11,417 nt of DNA from Xylaria sp. FL1777 (lineage: Eukaryota > Ascomycota > Sordariomycetes > Xylariales > Xylariaceae), in the NCBI GenBank assembly GCA_022578965.1, contig MU401050.1, positions 1-11,417 of the forward strand, given 5' to 3'. The translations under genes were made by a program, and so were the position numbers. Positions 1 to 9,181 of this stretch are shown one piece after another (the first letter of the stretch is position 1; the number at the start of each line of letters is the position of its first letter). The notes under the pieces are model-generated. The model made no database searches and had not been told where the DNA came from. It saw only the letters and a list, made by a program, of their open reading frames with translations.

Positions 1-16
1 TATATTTAATTAAATT

Positions 17-43
17 TTATTATTATTATTATTATTATTATTA
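17..43. repeat. (TTA)9 microsatellite
   Basis: Nine uninterrupted TTA units are seen directly. The tract lies just outside the left edge of the palindromic element that follows. It is a simple sequence repeat in already AT-rich DNA and no function is implied. Confidence 0.95.
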
Positions 44-84
44 AGTTTAAAACTTTAATTTAAATATTAAGTAGTTTTAATTAA

Positions 85-393
85 AATTTATTAGTCCGGA
101 CTAAAGATTAATTAGTTTGAACTAAAAACTAATTAGTTCGAACTAAAGACTAATTAGTTTTTAATCATTAAAATTTTAAACTAGTTAGTCTTTAGTTCGA
201 ACTAACTAGTTTTTAATCACTTAAAAACAAAACTAATTAGTCTTTAGTTTAAACTAACTAGTTTTTAATCACTTCGAAAAAAAACTAGTTAGTTTTTAGT
301 CCGAACTAACTAGTTTTTAATTACCTCGAAAAAAAACTAATTAGTCTTTAATCTTAGTTTAAACTAGTTAGTCCGGACTAATTATTAACCCTG
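85..393. mobile_element. hAT-like non-autonomous element (MITE) made of palindromes, left end eroded
   Basis: The right end reads AACCCTG (387-393), the inverse of CAGGGTT, which is typical of hAT-superfamily termini. A perfect 14-bp palindrome, TTAGTCCGGACTAA, lies near each edge (91-104 and 368-381). The left part (91-136) resembles the inverse of 335-381, with about 14 bp missing on the left, so the whole looks like one inverted-repeat element of about 310 bp. Inside are eight TAGTnnnnACTA palindromes and a 52-bp tandem repeat. The 8 bp after the right end, ATAATTAA (394-401), match TTAATTAA (77-84) at 7 of 8 positions, a possible target duplication. The left terminal CAGGG is not visible, so the left boundary is uncertain. 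It could instead be one end of a longer element extending out of the window. There is no coding capacity. Confidence 0.6.
127..334. repeat. 52-bp tandem repeat, four copies, each a hairpin
   Basis: Units begin at 127, 179, 231 and 283. Each has an arm close to AACTAGTTAG, a 13-bp core, an arm close to CTAACTAGTT, and a spacer starting TTTTAATCA or similar. In the unit at 179 the two 10-bp arms are perfect inverse complements. Units 179, 231 and 283 differ almost only by C/T and G/A changes. The unit at 127 has the same arms and spacer start, but its core (137-149) is the exact reverse complement of the core at 189-201. The repeat lies inside the hAT-like element, and such subterminal repeats often bind transposase in that superfamily; binding here is inference. 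Confidence 0.85.
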
Positions 394-401
394 ATAATTA
401 A

Positions 402-1061
402 TAATAATACACTTTAATAGAAAAAAACGCATTATATAATAATAAAACGCTATTAATAATAAAGCTTATATAAAAATATTAATTAATATATAACAAATTA
501 TTTATGTTAAGCTATTAAAGTACTTTATAATAAAACTTTTAATAAACTTATACTTTTATTAATACTTAATTAAATATAATAATACTTTATAATAAACTTT
601 AAAAGTTTTTTAATAAATAAACATAACTATAATATAATATTTTATATAATTAATAAACTATTTTAGCTAATTTAAATAATATTATGCAAAAGTAGTATAA
701 CTATTAAAAAAGCTATAAAAATATACTATTAAAGTTTTTTTTATATATATAAATAGCTAAAATTATTTACTAGTAATAAAAGTTCATAATTTATTATAAA
801 CTTTATTAATAAACTATTAAAAATATATAGTATTAAATTAAAATTTTTTTTAATTAAATATAAACAAACTATAAAACAAGTTAAAATTATACTTTAATAG
901 CTAAACTAAAAGCTAAAACTTTTTATTAATTACTTTTAAAAAAAGTAATTAAAAGTATTATTTATAATAAACATAATATAAGCATTTTTACTTTATAAGT
1001 TATTAAAAAGTATTTCTTTACATAAAATATTAACTAAAAAACTAATATGTTTATTTTTTAA
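402..1061. other. AT-rich stretch without genes
   Basis: Stop codons crowd all frames and I see no TIR, tRNA-like or gene-like signal. The only clear local structure is the perfect hairpin at 926-952. It is presumably RIP-degraded repeat DNA whose origin is no longer readable. Confidence 0.7.
926..952. repeat. Perfect hairpin, 12-bp arms
   Basis: TTAATTACTTTT (926-937) is followed by a 3-base AAA loop and then its exact inverse complement (941-952). No T-run or gene context suggests a terminator. Perfect arms of this length are notable, but palindromes arise easily at this base composition. Confidence 0.8.
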
Positions 1062-1302
1062 TTAAAAAGCAAGAACTAAAAACCTAGTAAATAAAAGCTT
1101 GCATAAAAAGCTATTATAAAAAAAACATAAGCTTACGCTTAAAAAATACATATAGCTATAAAAAAAGCGCAATGATTTATTAAAGCAGCTTAGTAATATA
1201 TAACTAATTAAGTAAACAAGCATTAATAAAACCTTAACTTTAAAAAAAAAACTATATATATATGCTTTAAAAAAAGTAAACAAACTAATTGCTTAAGTAA
1301 TA
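1062..1302 (-). mobile_element. Very decayed possible end of a family A transposon
   Basis: Read on the minus strand from 1302, the sequence starts TATTACTTAA. Over 30 bases it agrees in purine/pyrimidine class at 27 positions with the TIR ending at 3554, as expected if the two differ mainly by RIP transitions. Both then have a T-run preceded by GC about 135-142 bp inside the end (minus strand GCTTTTTTTATA at both places). An open frame of 73 codons (1283-1062, minus) falls in this segment. Its product is almost only F, L, Y and S with no recognisable motif, and I take it as a chance frame in T-rich decayed DNA rather than a gene. The homology is suggestive, not proven. Confidence 0.35.
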
Positions 1303-2025
1303 AACTTAATTATTTAATAACTAAAAAACTATATTGCATTATTAATATATTACTTAAAAACTTAAATATATTTAAACTTAAATTGCTTAATTTTTTTCAA
1401 AAAAGTTAATAGTTTTACGCTAATTAATTATAAAAATATCTTAATAACTTACTACTTAATTAAAAGCATAAATGTTTAAATAAAAAAGTAATAAACTTAG
1501 CTATAAAAAAAAAAAAAAAAAAAAGTACTTTTTTTTTGCTTATAATATTATAAGTTATTTTATAAAATAATATAAAAAAAGTAAAACTATAACAATAAGT
1601 AATACTTTGCTAAAAACTTTAAAAACTTATTATTAATACTAAAAAAATATTATAATAATAACTTAAATAAAGCAAATCTTTTAATAAAGCTTAAAAAGTA
1701 GCTATATATAGCTAAGCAAAATATATTTAACTTATTGCACCTTAATAATAATAAAATAATAATTATTAATAAAAAGAAAATAAAAACTAAGTTTTAAAAA
1801 TAAAACAAAACAACAAACGTAATTTTTAATAATTAGCTATTAGCTTAATAAATTAATAGTAAAAAATAATAGCTTTCATTATTTAACTTATTAAAAGTTT
1901 AACTAAAAAATATTTGTTTATTGTTTAAAAGTGCTAATTTATTAGTTTAATTTTATAAAAACACATTTTTTTATTTATAAAAACTTAAGCTAAATCTTTT
2001 TATAAAAAAAAAATTATAATAGCTT

Positions 2026-2098
2026 ATAGTTTACTTATAACTAAAGCTATAGTTTGCTAATTTATTAAAGTTATAGTTTATTTATAGCTAAAGCTATA
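2026..2098. repeat. Imperfect short direct repeat, 47-bp spacing
   Basis: The segment starting ATAGTTTACTTATAAC at 2026-2051 recurs as ATAGTTTATTTATAGC at 2073-2098, followed in both by TAAAGCTATA. The copies differ only by C/T and G/A changes. It is a small local duplication, not linked to any recognised element. Confidence 0.7.
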
Positions 2099-2574
2099 AT
2101 TATGTTATATTAAAGTATTAAGTATATACTTTATAAAAAAAGAACATATAGTAGCTTATATATAGCTTATTGTTTTATTAATTTTATTAAAAGTATAATA
2201 AATAGTTATTATAAATAAGCTATGTAAACATTATATAAGTTGTTTATATATTGCTATTAAAAATATATAAAATAATTTTTCTTTTTCTTTTTTTTCCTTA
2301 AATAAAATATTTTCTTAAAATATAAAGTATAGTTAGTTTTTTGCACTACACTTTTAGTATTACTACTATTATAAAAAAAATAAAAAAGAAATTTTTAATG
2401 CTGCAATAAAGTAAATATATAATTTTGTTTTAAGTAATAATAAGCTATTAAAATAAAAAGCTTATTATTAATTATAAAAAAAAAACCTTGTTTTAAATAA
2501 TAAAAATTTAAATGTTAAAATAAAAAGCAAACAAAAAAAACTAAAAAAAAAAAAGCTTTATTAATTAAATAATA

Positions 2575-2621
2575 AATAATTAAACTAGTTTTTAAATAAA
2601 AAGTTTAATAATTAAACTAGT
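2575..2621. repeat. Exact 15-bp direct repeat around ACTAGT
   Basis: AATAATTAAACTAGT occurs at 2575-2589 and again at 2607-2621. The ACTAGT core recalls the arms of the 52-bp repeat near the window start, but nothing else links the two places. Significance is low at this base composition. Confidence 0.6.
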
Positions 2622-2804
2622 ATACTTTATAAAATAAAACTAATAAAAGCTTATAATATTAAAAAAATAATAAACTAAATAATAAACTAAATAACAGTTT
2701 TATTATAACTAATTAAAACTTTATATAAAGTATTTTTTATAATAAAAATAGCATAAAAGTTTTATAAAGCTATATATTAAGCAAAAAAATTAGTATAAAT
2801 GTGT

Positions 2805-3554
2805 TTTAAGCTAATTATTATAAGCTTTTAGCTTAATGGCGCAGTAATATATGCTTAGCTACTTCTTTTAAAGTTATAGGTTTAAGTTTTGCTTAGTTTG
2901 CAGTTGCTTTGCCTTAAAGCAAAAGTTAGTTTGCTTTTAGCTTAATTCGAACTGCATGCTTGCTATACTAAAAGCATAAAAATTAAAAGTTAAATAACTA
3001 AGCTAAAAGTTTAAAGACTTTGCTTTTTTGCTAATGCAGCAACATAAGTAATTAATTTAGTATATTAGCTATTATAAAAACAAGCAGCTTTAGCTTTTGC
3101 TGCTAATACTACATAAGTACTAGTTCTTTTATATAGCAAACAGCTTGTATTTTTAGCATAATTAAAACCTAAAACTTACTGCTTAGCATTAAGCAATTTA
3201 TAAAAAATATAGCGCTATATAGTGCTTAAAATTCATTTAATACTGTATTATTTATAGCTTATAAAACTTAAGGCTAGTAAAAAGGCGCTTTTACTACTAA
3301 TTAACAAAAAACCTTTTTGTTAGCACGCTAATTTTTTTACTTTTGCATTATAAAGCAGAAGCGCTGCTAACTTAGCGTATAAAATTTAAAGCGAAGTATT
3401 ATATAAAAAAAGCAGCAAATTAATAAAATCTGTAGCAAAACTATTGCATACTTTGTATATACGGGTGGTTTTTGCCCCAAAAAAGGTTTTTATTTATATA
3501 AAGTTTTACTAAATAGCTACTAGTATAGCCAATAGGCCGTTTGTCCAAGTAATA
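2805..3554 (-). mobile_element. Partly preserved fragment of a family A TIR transposon (right end)
   Basis: G+C rises near 2805 and stays higher up to 3554, where a 36-bp TIR ends the block. Residual CpG and CCCC/GGGTGG tracts (around 3462-3479) show less mutation than the flanks. On the minus strand one frame is relatively open (for example about 3430-2980) and another contains a short lysine-rich stretch around 2878-2822, but stops interrupt every frame and no protein family can be named. The left boundary is only a composition change; no matching left TIR was found, so the element is truncated or overwritten. Beyond the TIR it does not resemble the ends at 6151 and 10601, so it is probably the opposite end of the same kind of element. 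Confidence 0.6.
3519..3554 (-). repeat. Family A terminal inverted repeat, right end
   Basis: The inverse complement begins TATTACTTGGACAAACGGCC and matches the start of the element at 6151 at 27 of 36 positions. Eight of the nine differences are transitions. The ends at 6151 and 10601 face the other way, as expected for opposite termini. TA is the outermost dinucleotide at every copy, so it may be a TA target site rather than part of the TIR. Confidence 0.75.
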
Positions 3555-6150
3555 CAAATTATTATAAGCTTTTATTTAAAAAAGCTGCTTTTTATTAAAT
3601 AAAAAGTAAAAAAAAACCTAAAAAGCAAAAAAAAAAACCTTTTATAAGTTAAATAATTAAAAAAATTTATTTAAATAATAATATATTTTTTACTTAATTT
3701 AATATTAAAAATATATAAATAAACAATAATTTTTTTAAGCAAAATGTTTTATTAAAACTAAAAAGTTTTAATTATTAAAAACTTTAAAAAATTTAAAAAA
3801 TAAAGCTTATAAAAAAAAGCTTAAAATTTAAAAAAATATAAGCTAAAAAGTTTAAGGATTTTTTAAACAAAAAAACAAATATTATTTTTAAAAACTTTAT
3901 ATTAAAAGTTTTAAAATATTTTAATGTTTTTATTTAAACAATTGTTTAAACAAAAGCTAAATTATATTTCAAAATAATAAAAGTTTTTAAGCTAATATTA
4001 AAAATAATATTACTACTTTTAAATAACTTTAATAAAAGTTTAAATTAACAAATTAAATTAAATATGCTATAGCTTATTTAAAAAAAAAAGCAATATATTA
4101 AAATATAAAGCTTAATTAAAAATTTTATTATAAGAAATTTTAACTTAAATAAACATTAAAAATGCTTTTTTATATAAAAGTATAAATTCTTTAAATAATA
4201 ACATAAAATTTTAATAGCTAGCAATTAAAAAAACATAAAAAAGTTTTTAATTAATATTATAATTAGCTAATTAACTTAATAAACATAAATTGCTTAATAA
4301 TATTTATAAAACTAGCTTTTTATTAAACTATTTAATAATATAAATAAATAAAAAAATAAAATATAATAGTTTTATTATATATATTTATATATTTTAATTT
4401 AACTTTATAGTTGCTTTTTTAAAAAAGTAATATTATAAAATAATAAAAGTTTTTTATAATTAAAACTAATAAAATAATTAAATAATGTTGTTTTTTATTT
4501 ATATTGCTTTAAATTTTTAAATATTAAAAAACAAATTAAAGTTTAAAAAAATACTTTTTAAAATTTTAAATTAATATAATATTATATATTTATTATTTAA
4601 AAATAATATAAAAAACAAAAGTTATTATTTATTATATTTATGTTATTTTTAAAAAAAGTAATATTTTTAATTAAACTTTAGCTTAATGTTAATTTTATAT
4701 TAATAGCGCTTAAAAAAAAATAAGCTTAAAAAATTAATATAACTAATATTAATAGTTTTAAAAAGTATTAATTAAACTTTTAACTTTTTTAAAATAAAAA
4801 TTTATAAAAAGTATAATAATTATATTAATAATAATAGCTTAAATTTATTTAAAAAAATATTAAAGTATAAATTTTATAATAAAAAAAACTTAAGCTTAAT
4901 AAATTATTTTAATTAAAAATATTTAAGCTTTTTAAATTTATGCTTTATATTAGTTTTATTATTAAAAACGCAAAATATTTTAGCTATATCTTTAAGCATT
5001 ATAAAGCTTATTATAAAAATAAAAAATAAAATCTATAAAAAAAAATATTATTAAAATTATTAATTTTAAAGTATAGTTTAATATTAATATAAATGTATTT
5101 GTTAATAAAAATAGCTTTATTACTAAAAATATAAATATAACTTAAAAAAATTTAACTAAACTAATAATTTTATTAAATATATAAAATAGTAAAAAATTAT
5201 TATTTAAATAAGCAAAAAATTGCTATTTTTTTTGCTATATATAATTAATAAAAAATAAGCTATTTATTTTTTATTACTAAAAATAAACTTTGTTATAAAG
5301 TTTTAAATAAGTTTATATTTTTAAAGCTTTTATATAATAGCTAATATAATATTTAAAACAAGTTAAATTATTATATTAATAATAAACTATATTAAAAGTT
5401 TAAATTTAAAAGATTAAAAACGTTAGTAAATAAAAACCTAATATATATTTGCTAAACTATTAGTTTAATAAATAAGCTATATAAAGCATAAAAATATTAA
5501 ACTTTAAATAAAAAATTTAATAATTAATAAAAAAAAAACAAAAAAAAAATTAAAAAAACATAGTTTAAAAAAATATATAATTATAAACTTTTAAAAAAAT
5601 TAAAACTTATATAATAATATAACATTAATAGCTTTTTTAATTTTTTTTATATAAAATATTAAACTTTTTAAAACTTTAAAAATATAAAACAATAAAAAAG
5701 TTTGCATTATTTTTAATAATAATTAATTATTTAAAATATTTTTAATTATAATAAAAAAAGCGCTAAAGCAAAAAAACATTAAAAAATTAATAATTATAAA
5801 AACTAGAAATTTTACATATAAATTAAAAAGCAAAAATAATTTAATTATAACTTTAATTTAAATATTATTTATTTTTTAAGCTTTAAAAACTAATAAATTA
5901 ATAAAAAATAAAACAATAATTTTAAATATAATATATAAAACAAAAAATAAAAAGATTTATTTTAAAAATAACGTGCTATTTAATAGCATTATTTTATTTA
6001 GATTTTACAAATAAAAAAAGCAAGCTTTAAAAAAAATAAGTTATTATTTAAAATATCTTATATTATTTTAATAAAATAACATTTATTAAAATATATATTT
6101 ATGTTTTAATACTATTTTTAAAAATATTTAATTAACTATTAAATATATTA
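3555..6150. other. Extremely AT-rich desert, no genes
   Basis: This is the poorest region in G+C; 4681-5220 is about 9% by hand count. No frame is open for long, and no TIR, hAT-type terminus, tRNA-like or coding signature was found. Surviving G:C pairs are mostly in CpT/ApG context. An 18-bp perfect palindrome, TTTAAACAATTGTTTAAA, lies at 3933-3950. It is probably old repeats mutated to near saturation. Confidence 0.75.
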
Positions 6151-6428
6151 TATTACTTGGGCTAACAGCTTATTAGTTATGCCGGTTTTTATTTCTTATA
6201 TATACAAGTAAAAACCATGCTTGTAAATTAAAAGCAAGCTATAAATAGCTTACTTTTTTCCTAGTAGCTAAGTAAAAACATCTTATATTTACTTTTAAGT
6301 TATATTAGTTCTGCTACGATTTTATTAAATACTTTGCTTTTTATTTCTTTACTTTTAGGTTGTTTGCTTATTTATATTATACTATTAATTAAATATATGT
6401 ATTTTTATATAGTTACTTTGTAGTTCTT
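6151..6428 (+). repeat. Direct repeat copy 1 (mutated partner of 10601-10878)
   Basis: It aligns to 10601-10878 at a constant offset of 4450 with no gaps. I count about 59 mismatches in 278 positions, about 56 of them transitions. In 6231-6350 this copy has 27 G+C in 120 bases, against 47 in the matching bases of the partner. The alignment stops at 6428 because the partner is truncated there, while this copy continues into the element body. Confidence 0.9.
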
Positions 6429-6524
6429 TTTCTTTTGTATTTTTTTTGCTTTATAGTTTGCTTGCTTTAATATTATTGCTTGCTTTATATTACCTATAGC
6501 AGTTTTTTTAGTTTTAGCACTTAT
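6189..6524 (-). pseudogene. C-terminal remnant of a transposase-like ORF
   Basis: A minus-strand frame runs toward the TIR and ends at TAA (6189-6191), a stop shared with the copy at 10639-10641. From 6524 to 6408 it is open for 39 codons and very rich in K, with Q, A, I and N (for example QANYKAKKIQKKKNYK). Such a basic tail after a short helical stretch resembles the C-termini of fungal pogo/Fot1-like transposases. That is recalled family knowledge, not a search result. Downstream, stops at 6372-6374, 6300-6302 and 6228-6230 replace CAA, CAA and CGA codons of the less mutated copy, all by C-to-T change. An upstream TAA at 6525-6527 could be a mutated CAA. The gene is dead; its original start is not identifiable. 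Confidence 0.45.
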
Positions 6525-6645
6525 TTAGCTAAGTATACTGCTTTTTTTTTTTAGTTTTTTTTTAAATCTTTTTATATTATATTGCTAGTATATTATAGTT
6601 TATTTGCTTTAATATTGCTGCTAGCTTTTTACTATATTAATCTTT

Positions 6646-6678
6646 TTATAACTAAGTTATAACTAAGTTATAAGTAAA
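6646..6678. repeat. 11-bp tandem repeat, about three copies
   Basis: TTATAACTAAG occurs at 6646-6656 and 6657-6667, followed by the variant TTATAAGTAAA. It is a short local expansion inside the decayed transposon body, with no known role. Confidence 0.8.
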
Positions 6679-7968
6679 ATTAATTGCTTATTATTTTTTA
6701 GTTTGCTTTTTATATATTTATTTTTTAAGCTACTTTTATGCTTTTTATAATAAGTTTATTAAGTAAGCATAGCTTATAAATAACTTATGTACTAAGCAAT
6801 ATAAAGTAGCAATAAATAATAAGTTACTTTATGTAGCTACTTATGCTAATTTTTTTCTTTTTTAACCACTAATTTTATTATTTTTATTATTATTACTACT
6901 ATATGTTTAACTTACGCTTGCTTTAATATATTAAAGTGCTTAGTTCCTAATATAATTAGTTATTAATATGTTATAATTATATAAAAATCTATTTTATTAT
7001 AACTGCTATGCTTTTTATAGTACGTATTTATAATTAGCTTAGCTTAAATATATATGCTAACTAATATTAAGCTTATATATTTAAAGTTATAAGTTATTTT
7101 GCTATAATTTTTACTAGTTATTTAATTTATAGTACTAAATAAAGTAGCTAATAGCTTATTATTATATAGTTTAGGCTTTTATAACTGCTTATTATTATGC
7201 TTTTTTGCTATAATGCTAATTTTTAAAATAAAAGTAAATATTTTAATGCTTTGCGCTAAAGTATTACTAATAGCTTTAAAATTTATATTTATTAAGCATG
7301 CTAAAATGCTTAAGCTATATTGCTACTATATTGCTTATATTATAATAATATATTATATACTTTTTATTGCTGTTTTTTTTATGCTAATTATATAAAAACA
7401 TTAATAATTTTTATGCTTATAATATTATTAGCAAGTTTGCTAAATGCTTATAATGCAAAAAAAGCAAAATAAGCGCTAAAAGTAGCAATTATAATTTTAT
7501 AAATACTTTTAACTATATTAATGTTTATATGTTTTTAAGCTTTATTTTATGCTTATTTTAACTATTAAAGTTCTTTTAATTCTAAGTATTACTAATAATT
7601 TCTTAGCTTAAAAAAGTTAATAAAAAACTTTAATTGTTTATTAAAGCTTATATAGCTATACGCTATTTTTATACTAATAAAAATATTTAAGCTATATTTA
7701 TAGCTAGTATGCAACTTTAAGTTGCAATTAAAAAAGCAAAAAAAGCTATAGCAAGTAAAAAAGCTAGAAGTTTTACATAAATAAGCTAGTTAAAAAATAT
7801 TTATATAACCTTTAAAAGTTAGCATTATTATATATTTAGTAGCTAAAAGTTTTAGTAAAATTTCAGTGTTTAATATTTAATAAAATTGCTTAATTGCTTT
7901 GCTTTTTTATAATATATACTTTTTAACTTTTATAGTTTTATGTTTATAATCTTATATTGCTATTTTTA

Positions 7969-8133
7969 GTACTTTATTATATTATGCTTTACTTTAAAGT
8001 TTATAAACGTAAACCTGTAATAAGCAGCTTTTTTAAAACTATAAGTAGCAAATAGCTTTATAACAAATATTTTAGCTTTTGCTTTATAGTTATAATAAAT
8101 TTTTCTTAGCTTAAAAAAAGCCAATATTAATGT
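7969..8133 (-). pseudogene. Stop-free coding-like remnant, unidentified
   Basis: A minus-strand frame is open for 55 codons from 8133 to 7969, flanked by TAA codons that could be mutated CAA. The product mixes basic and aromatic residues (for example FATYSFKKAAYYRF) and is less repetitive than other frames here. There is no start codon at its head and no motif that I can assign. By position it would lie in the N-terminal half of the transposase read from the far side of the element. It could equally be chance. Confidence 0.25.
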
Positions 8134-8378
8134 TTAGCTGCTTTTGCTTTATATTTAAAGGCCTTTATTTTTGTATTTTTGCAGCTGCTTATAACTTAAT
8201 TAATTCTTTAGCCACGTTATAATAGCTAAGCCTCCTTATATTTAAAACTTATTTAGCTATTTTATATGCCTTTTTTAGGTTGCGCAATAACCGGTAGCTT
8301 AGTTAAAAATTTGTTTGCTTTCTTAGTGTACTACAAGTGTTAACTATTAAATAATTAGCTATTTTTTTAAAAAAGCTT

Positions 8379-8386
8379 TATATAAT
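8379..8386. repeat. Target site duplication, left copy (TATATAAT)
   Basis: TATATAAT immediately precedes the CAAGGTTAAA terminus and recurs exactly at 9225-9232 just after the other terminus. Eight bases is the hAT-superfamily duplication length. Confidence 0.8.
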
Positions 8387-8400
8387 CAAGGTTAAAAATT

Positions 8401-8554
8401 AGTACTATTAATTTAGTATTTAGTACTACTAATACTAAATTAGTTTAATATTACTTAGTACTAATACTAAGCTAGTTTAGTACCACTTAGTACTAATACT
8501 AATACTAAATACTAAAAATACTAGCTTAATAATACTAAAAGTACTAAAAGTACT
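8401..8554. repeat. Left subterminal TAGTACTA array of the MITE
   Basis: AGTACT occurs at 8401, 8422, 8457, 8489, 8540 and 8549, with a variant AGTACC at 8479. Units are joined by AATACTAA-type spacers. In hAT elements, subterminal repeats are typically transposase-binding sites; that role is inferred here from position only. Confidence 0.8.
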
Positions 8555-9046
8555 AAAATATAATAATATTAAAAGAAATAAATATTTTTTCACTTAATAA
8601 AATAATAAAATAACAATTGTTTTTAATTTAATAAACATTATTATGTTTTATATAATAAGTTTTAAATAATTTAATAATGTTTTATTATGTTTTTTAAATT
8701 AAATTTAAATAAAAACTATTATAAAACTATAGATTATTAAGTATTACGTAATAATTCTGTTTAAATAAAATAAAGCATTAGCTTTTTTATATAAAGACCT
8801 TTAAAAAATTAACTTTTTAATAAATTAAAGTGATTTTTACTTAGTTTTTTATGTGTTTTAACTAGTTTTTTAATATATTATAGCTAAATTTAATATATAT
8901 TATTACATAAGCTATTTATAATTAAATATAAAAAATACTTTTATTTGTTTTATATAATAATATACTTTTTTTTAAATTTATTTCTTAAGGTTTAATTAAA
9001 TATATTAATGAAAACCTTTTTTTTTCCTTTAAAAAACTTAAAAATT

Positions 9047-9181
9047 AGTACTTTTAGTACTTTTAGTACTACTAAATTAGTTTTTAGTACTACTAAATAC
9101 TAATTTAGTTTAGTACTTAGTGGTACTAATACTAAATTAGTACTTAAACTTTAATATTAATACTAATACTAATTTAGTACT
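9047..9181. repeat. Right subterminal TAGTACTA array of the MITE
   Basis: AGTACT occurs at 9047, 9056, 9065, 9086, 9112, 9139 and 9176. Its inner edge has three AGTACT sites at 9-bp steps, mirroring the pair at 8540 and 8549 on the left. GTGGTACT near 9118 mirrors AGTACCAC near 8479, confirming the inverted relation of the two arrays. Confidence 0.8.

Larger units (their letters stand above)
1303..2804. other. AT-rich stretch with minor repeats, no genes
   Basis: No open frame of useful length, TIR or RNA-like structure is visible. It contains a run of 20 A (1505-1524) followed by GTAC and a T9 run, and the small repeats listed separately at 2026-2098 and 2575-2621. G+C is lower than in the segment starting near 2805. 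If the transposon ending at 3554 once began in here, its left TIR can no longer be seen. Confidence 0.7.
6151..8386 (-). mobile_element. RIP-degraded family A DNA transposon, coding strand minus
   Basis: The block opens with the TIR (TATTACTTGGGC...) and keeps a moderate G+C up to the hAT-like MITE at 8387. A length near 2.2 kb suits a Tc1/mariner-pogo class element, but no right TIR is found, so the far end is unproven. Minus-strand coding remnants lie near the TIR (6189-6524) and near the other side (55 stop-free codons, 8133-7969). An open frame of 60 codons on the plus strand (7213-7395) is low-complexity I, L, F and Y on the apparent non-coding strand and is taken as spurious. A three-fold 11-bp repeat sits at 6646-6678. 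Family assignment to pogo/Fot1 is inference. Confidence 0.55.

Noticed and set aside
85..393. CRISPR-like array
   Set aside because: Regular 52-bp units occur, but the whole unit including the spacer is repeated, the units are palindromic, and no cas genes or unique spacers exist. A transposon subterminal array fits better.
387..393. Telomeric repeat (TTAGGG/CCCTAA)
   Set aside because: Only a single TTAACCCT occurs here and one near 9216-9223, not in tandem. Both sit at element termini, where they fit the hAT-type end CAGGGTTAA.
926..952. Intrinsic terminator hairpin
   Set aside because: The stem is made nearly entirely of A:T pairs, and no gene lies upstream.
1062..1283. 73-codon minus-strand ORF as a membrane protein gene
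   Set aside because: The product is almost only F, L, Y and S, matching what T-rich decayed DNA encodes. There is no motif, and it overlaps a possible transposon end.
1505..1524. Poly-A tail of a LINE or retroposed copy
   Set aside because: A20 is long, but there is no coding remnant upstream, no visible target duplication, and A-runs are common in this window.
7213..7395. 60-codon plus-strand ORF as a small membrane protein
   Set aside because: Low-complexity I/L/F/Y product, antisense to the apparent coding strand of the decayed transposon, with no supporting context.
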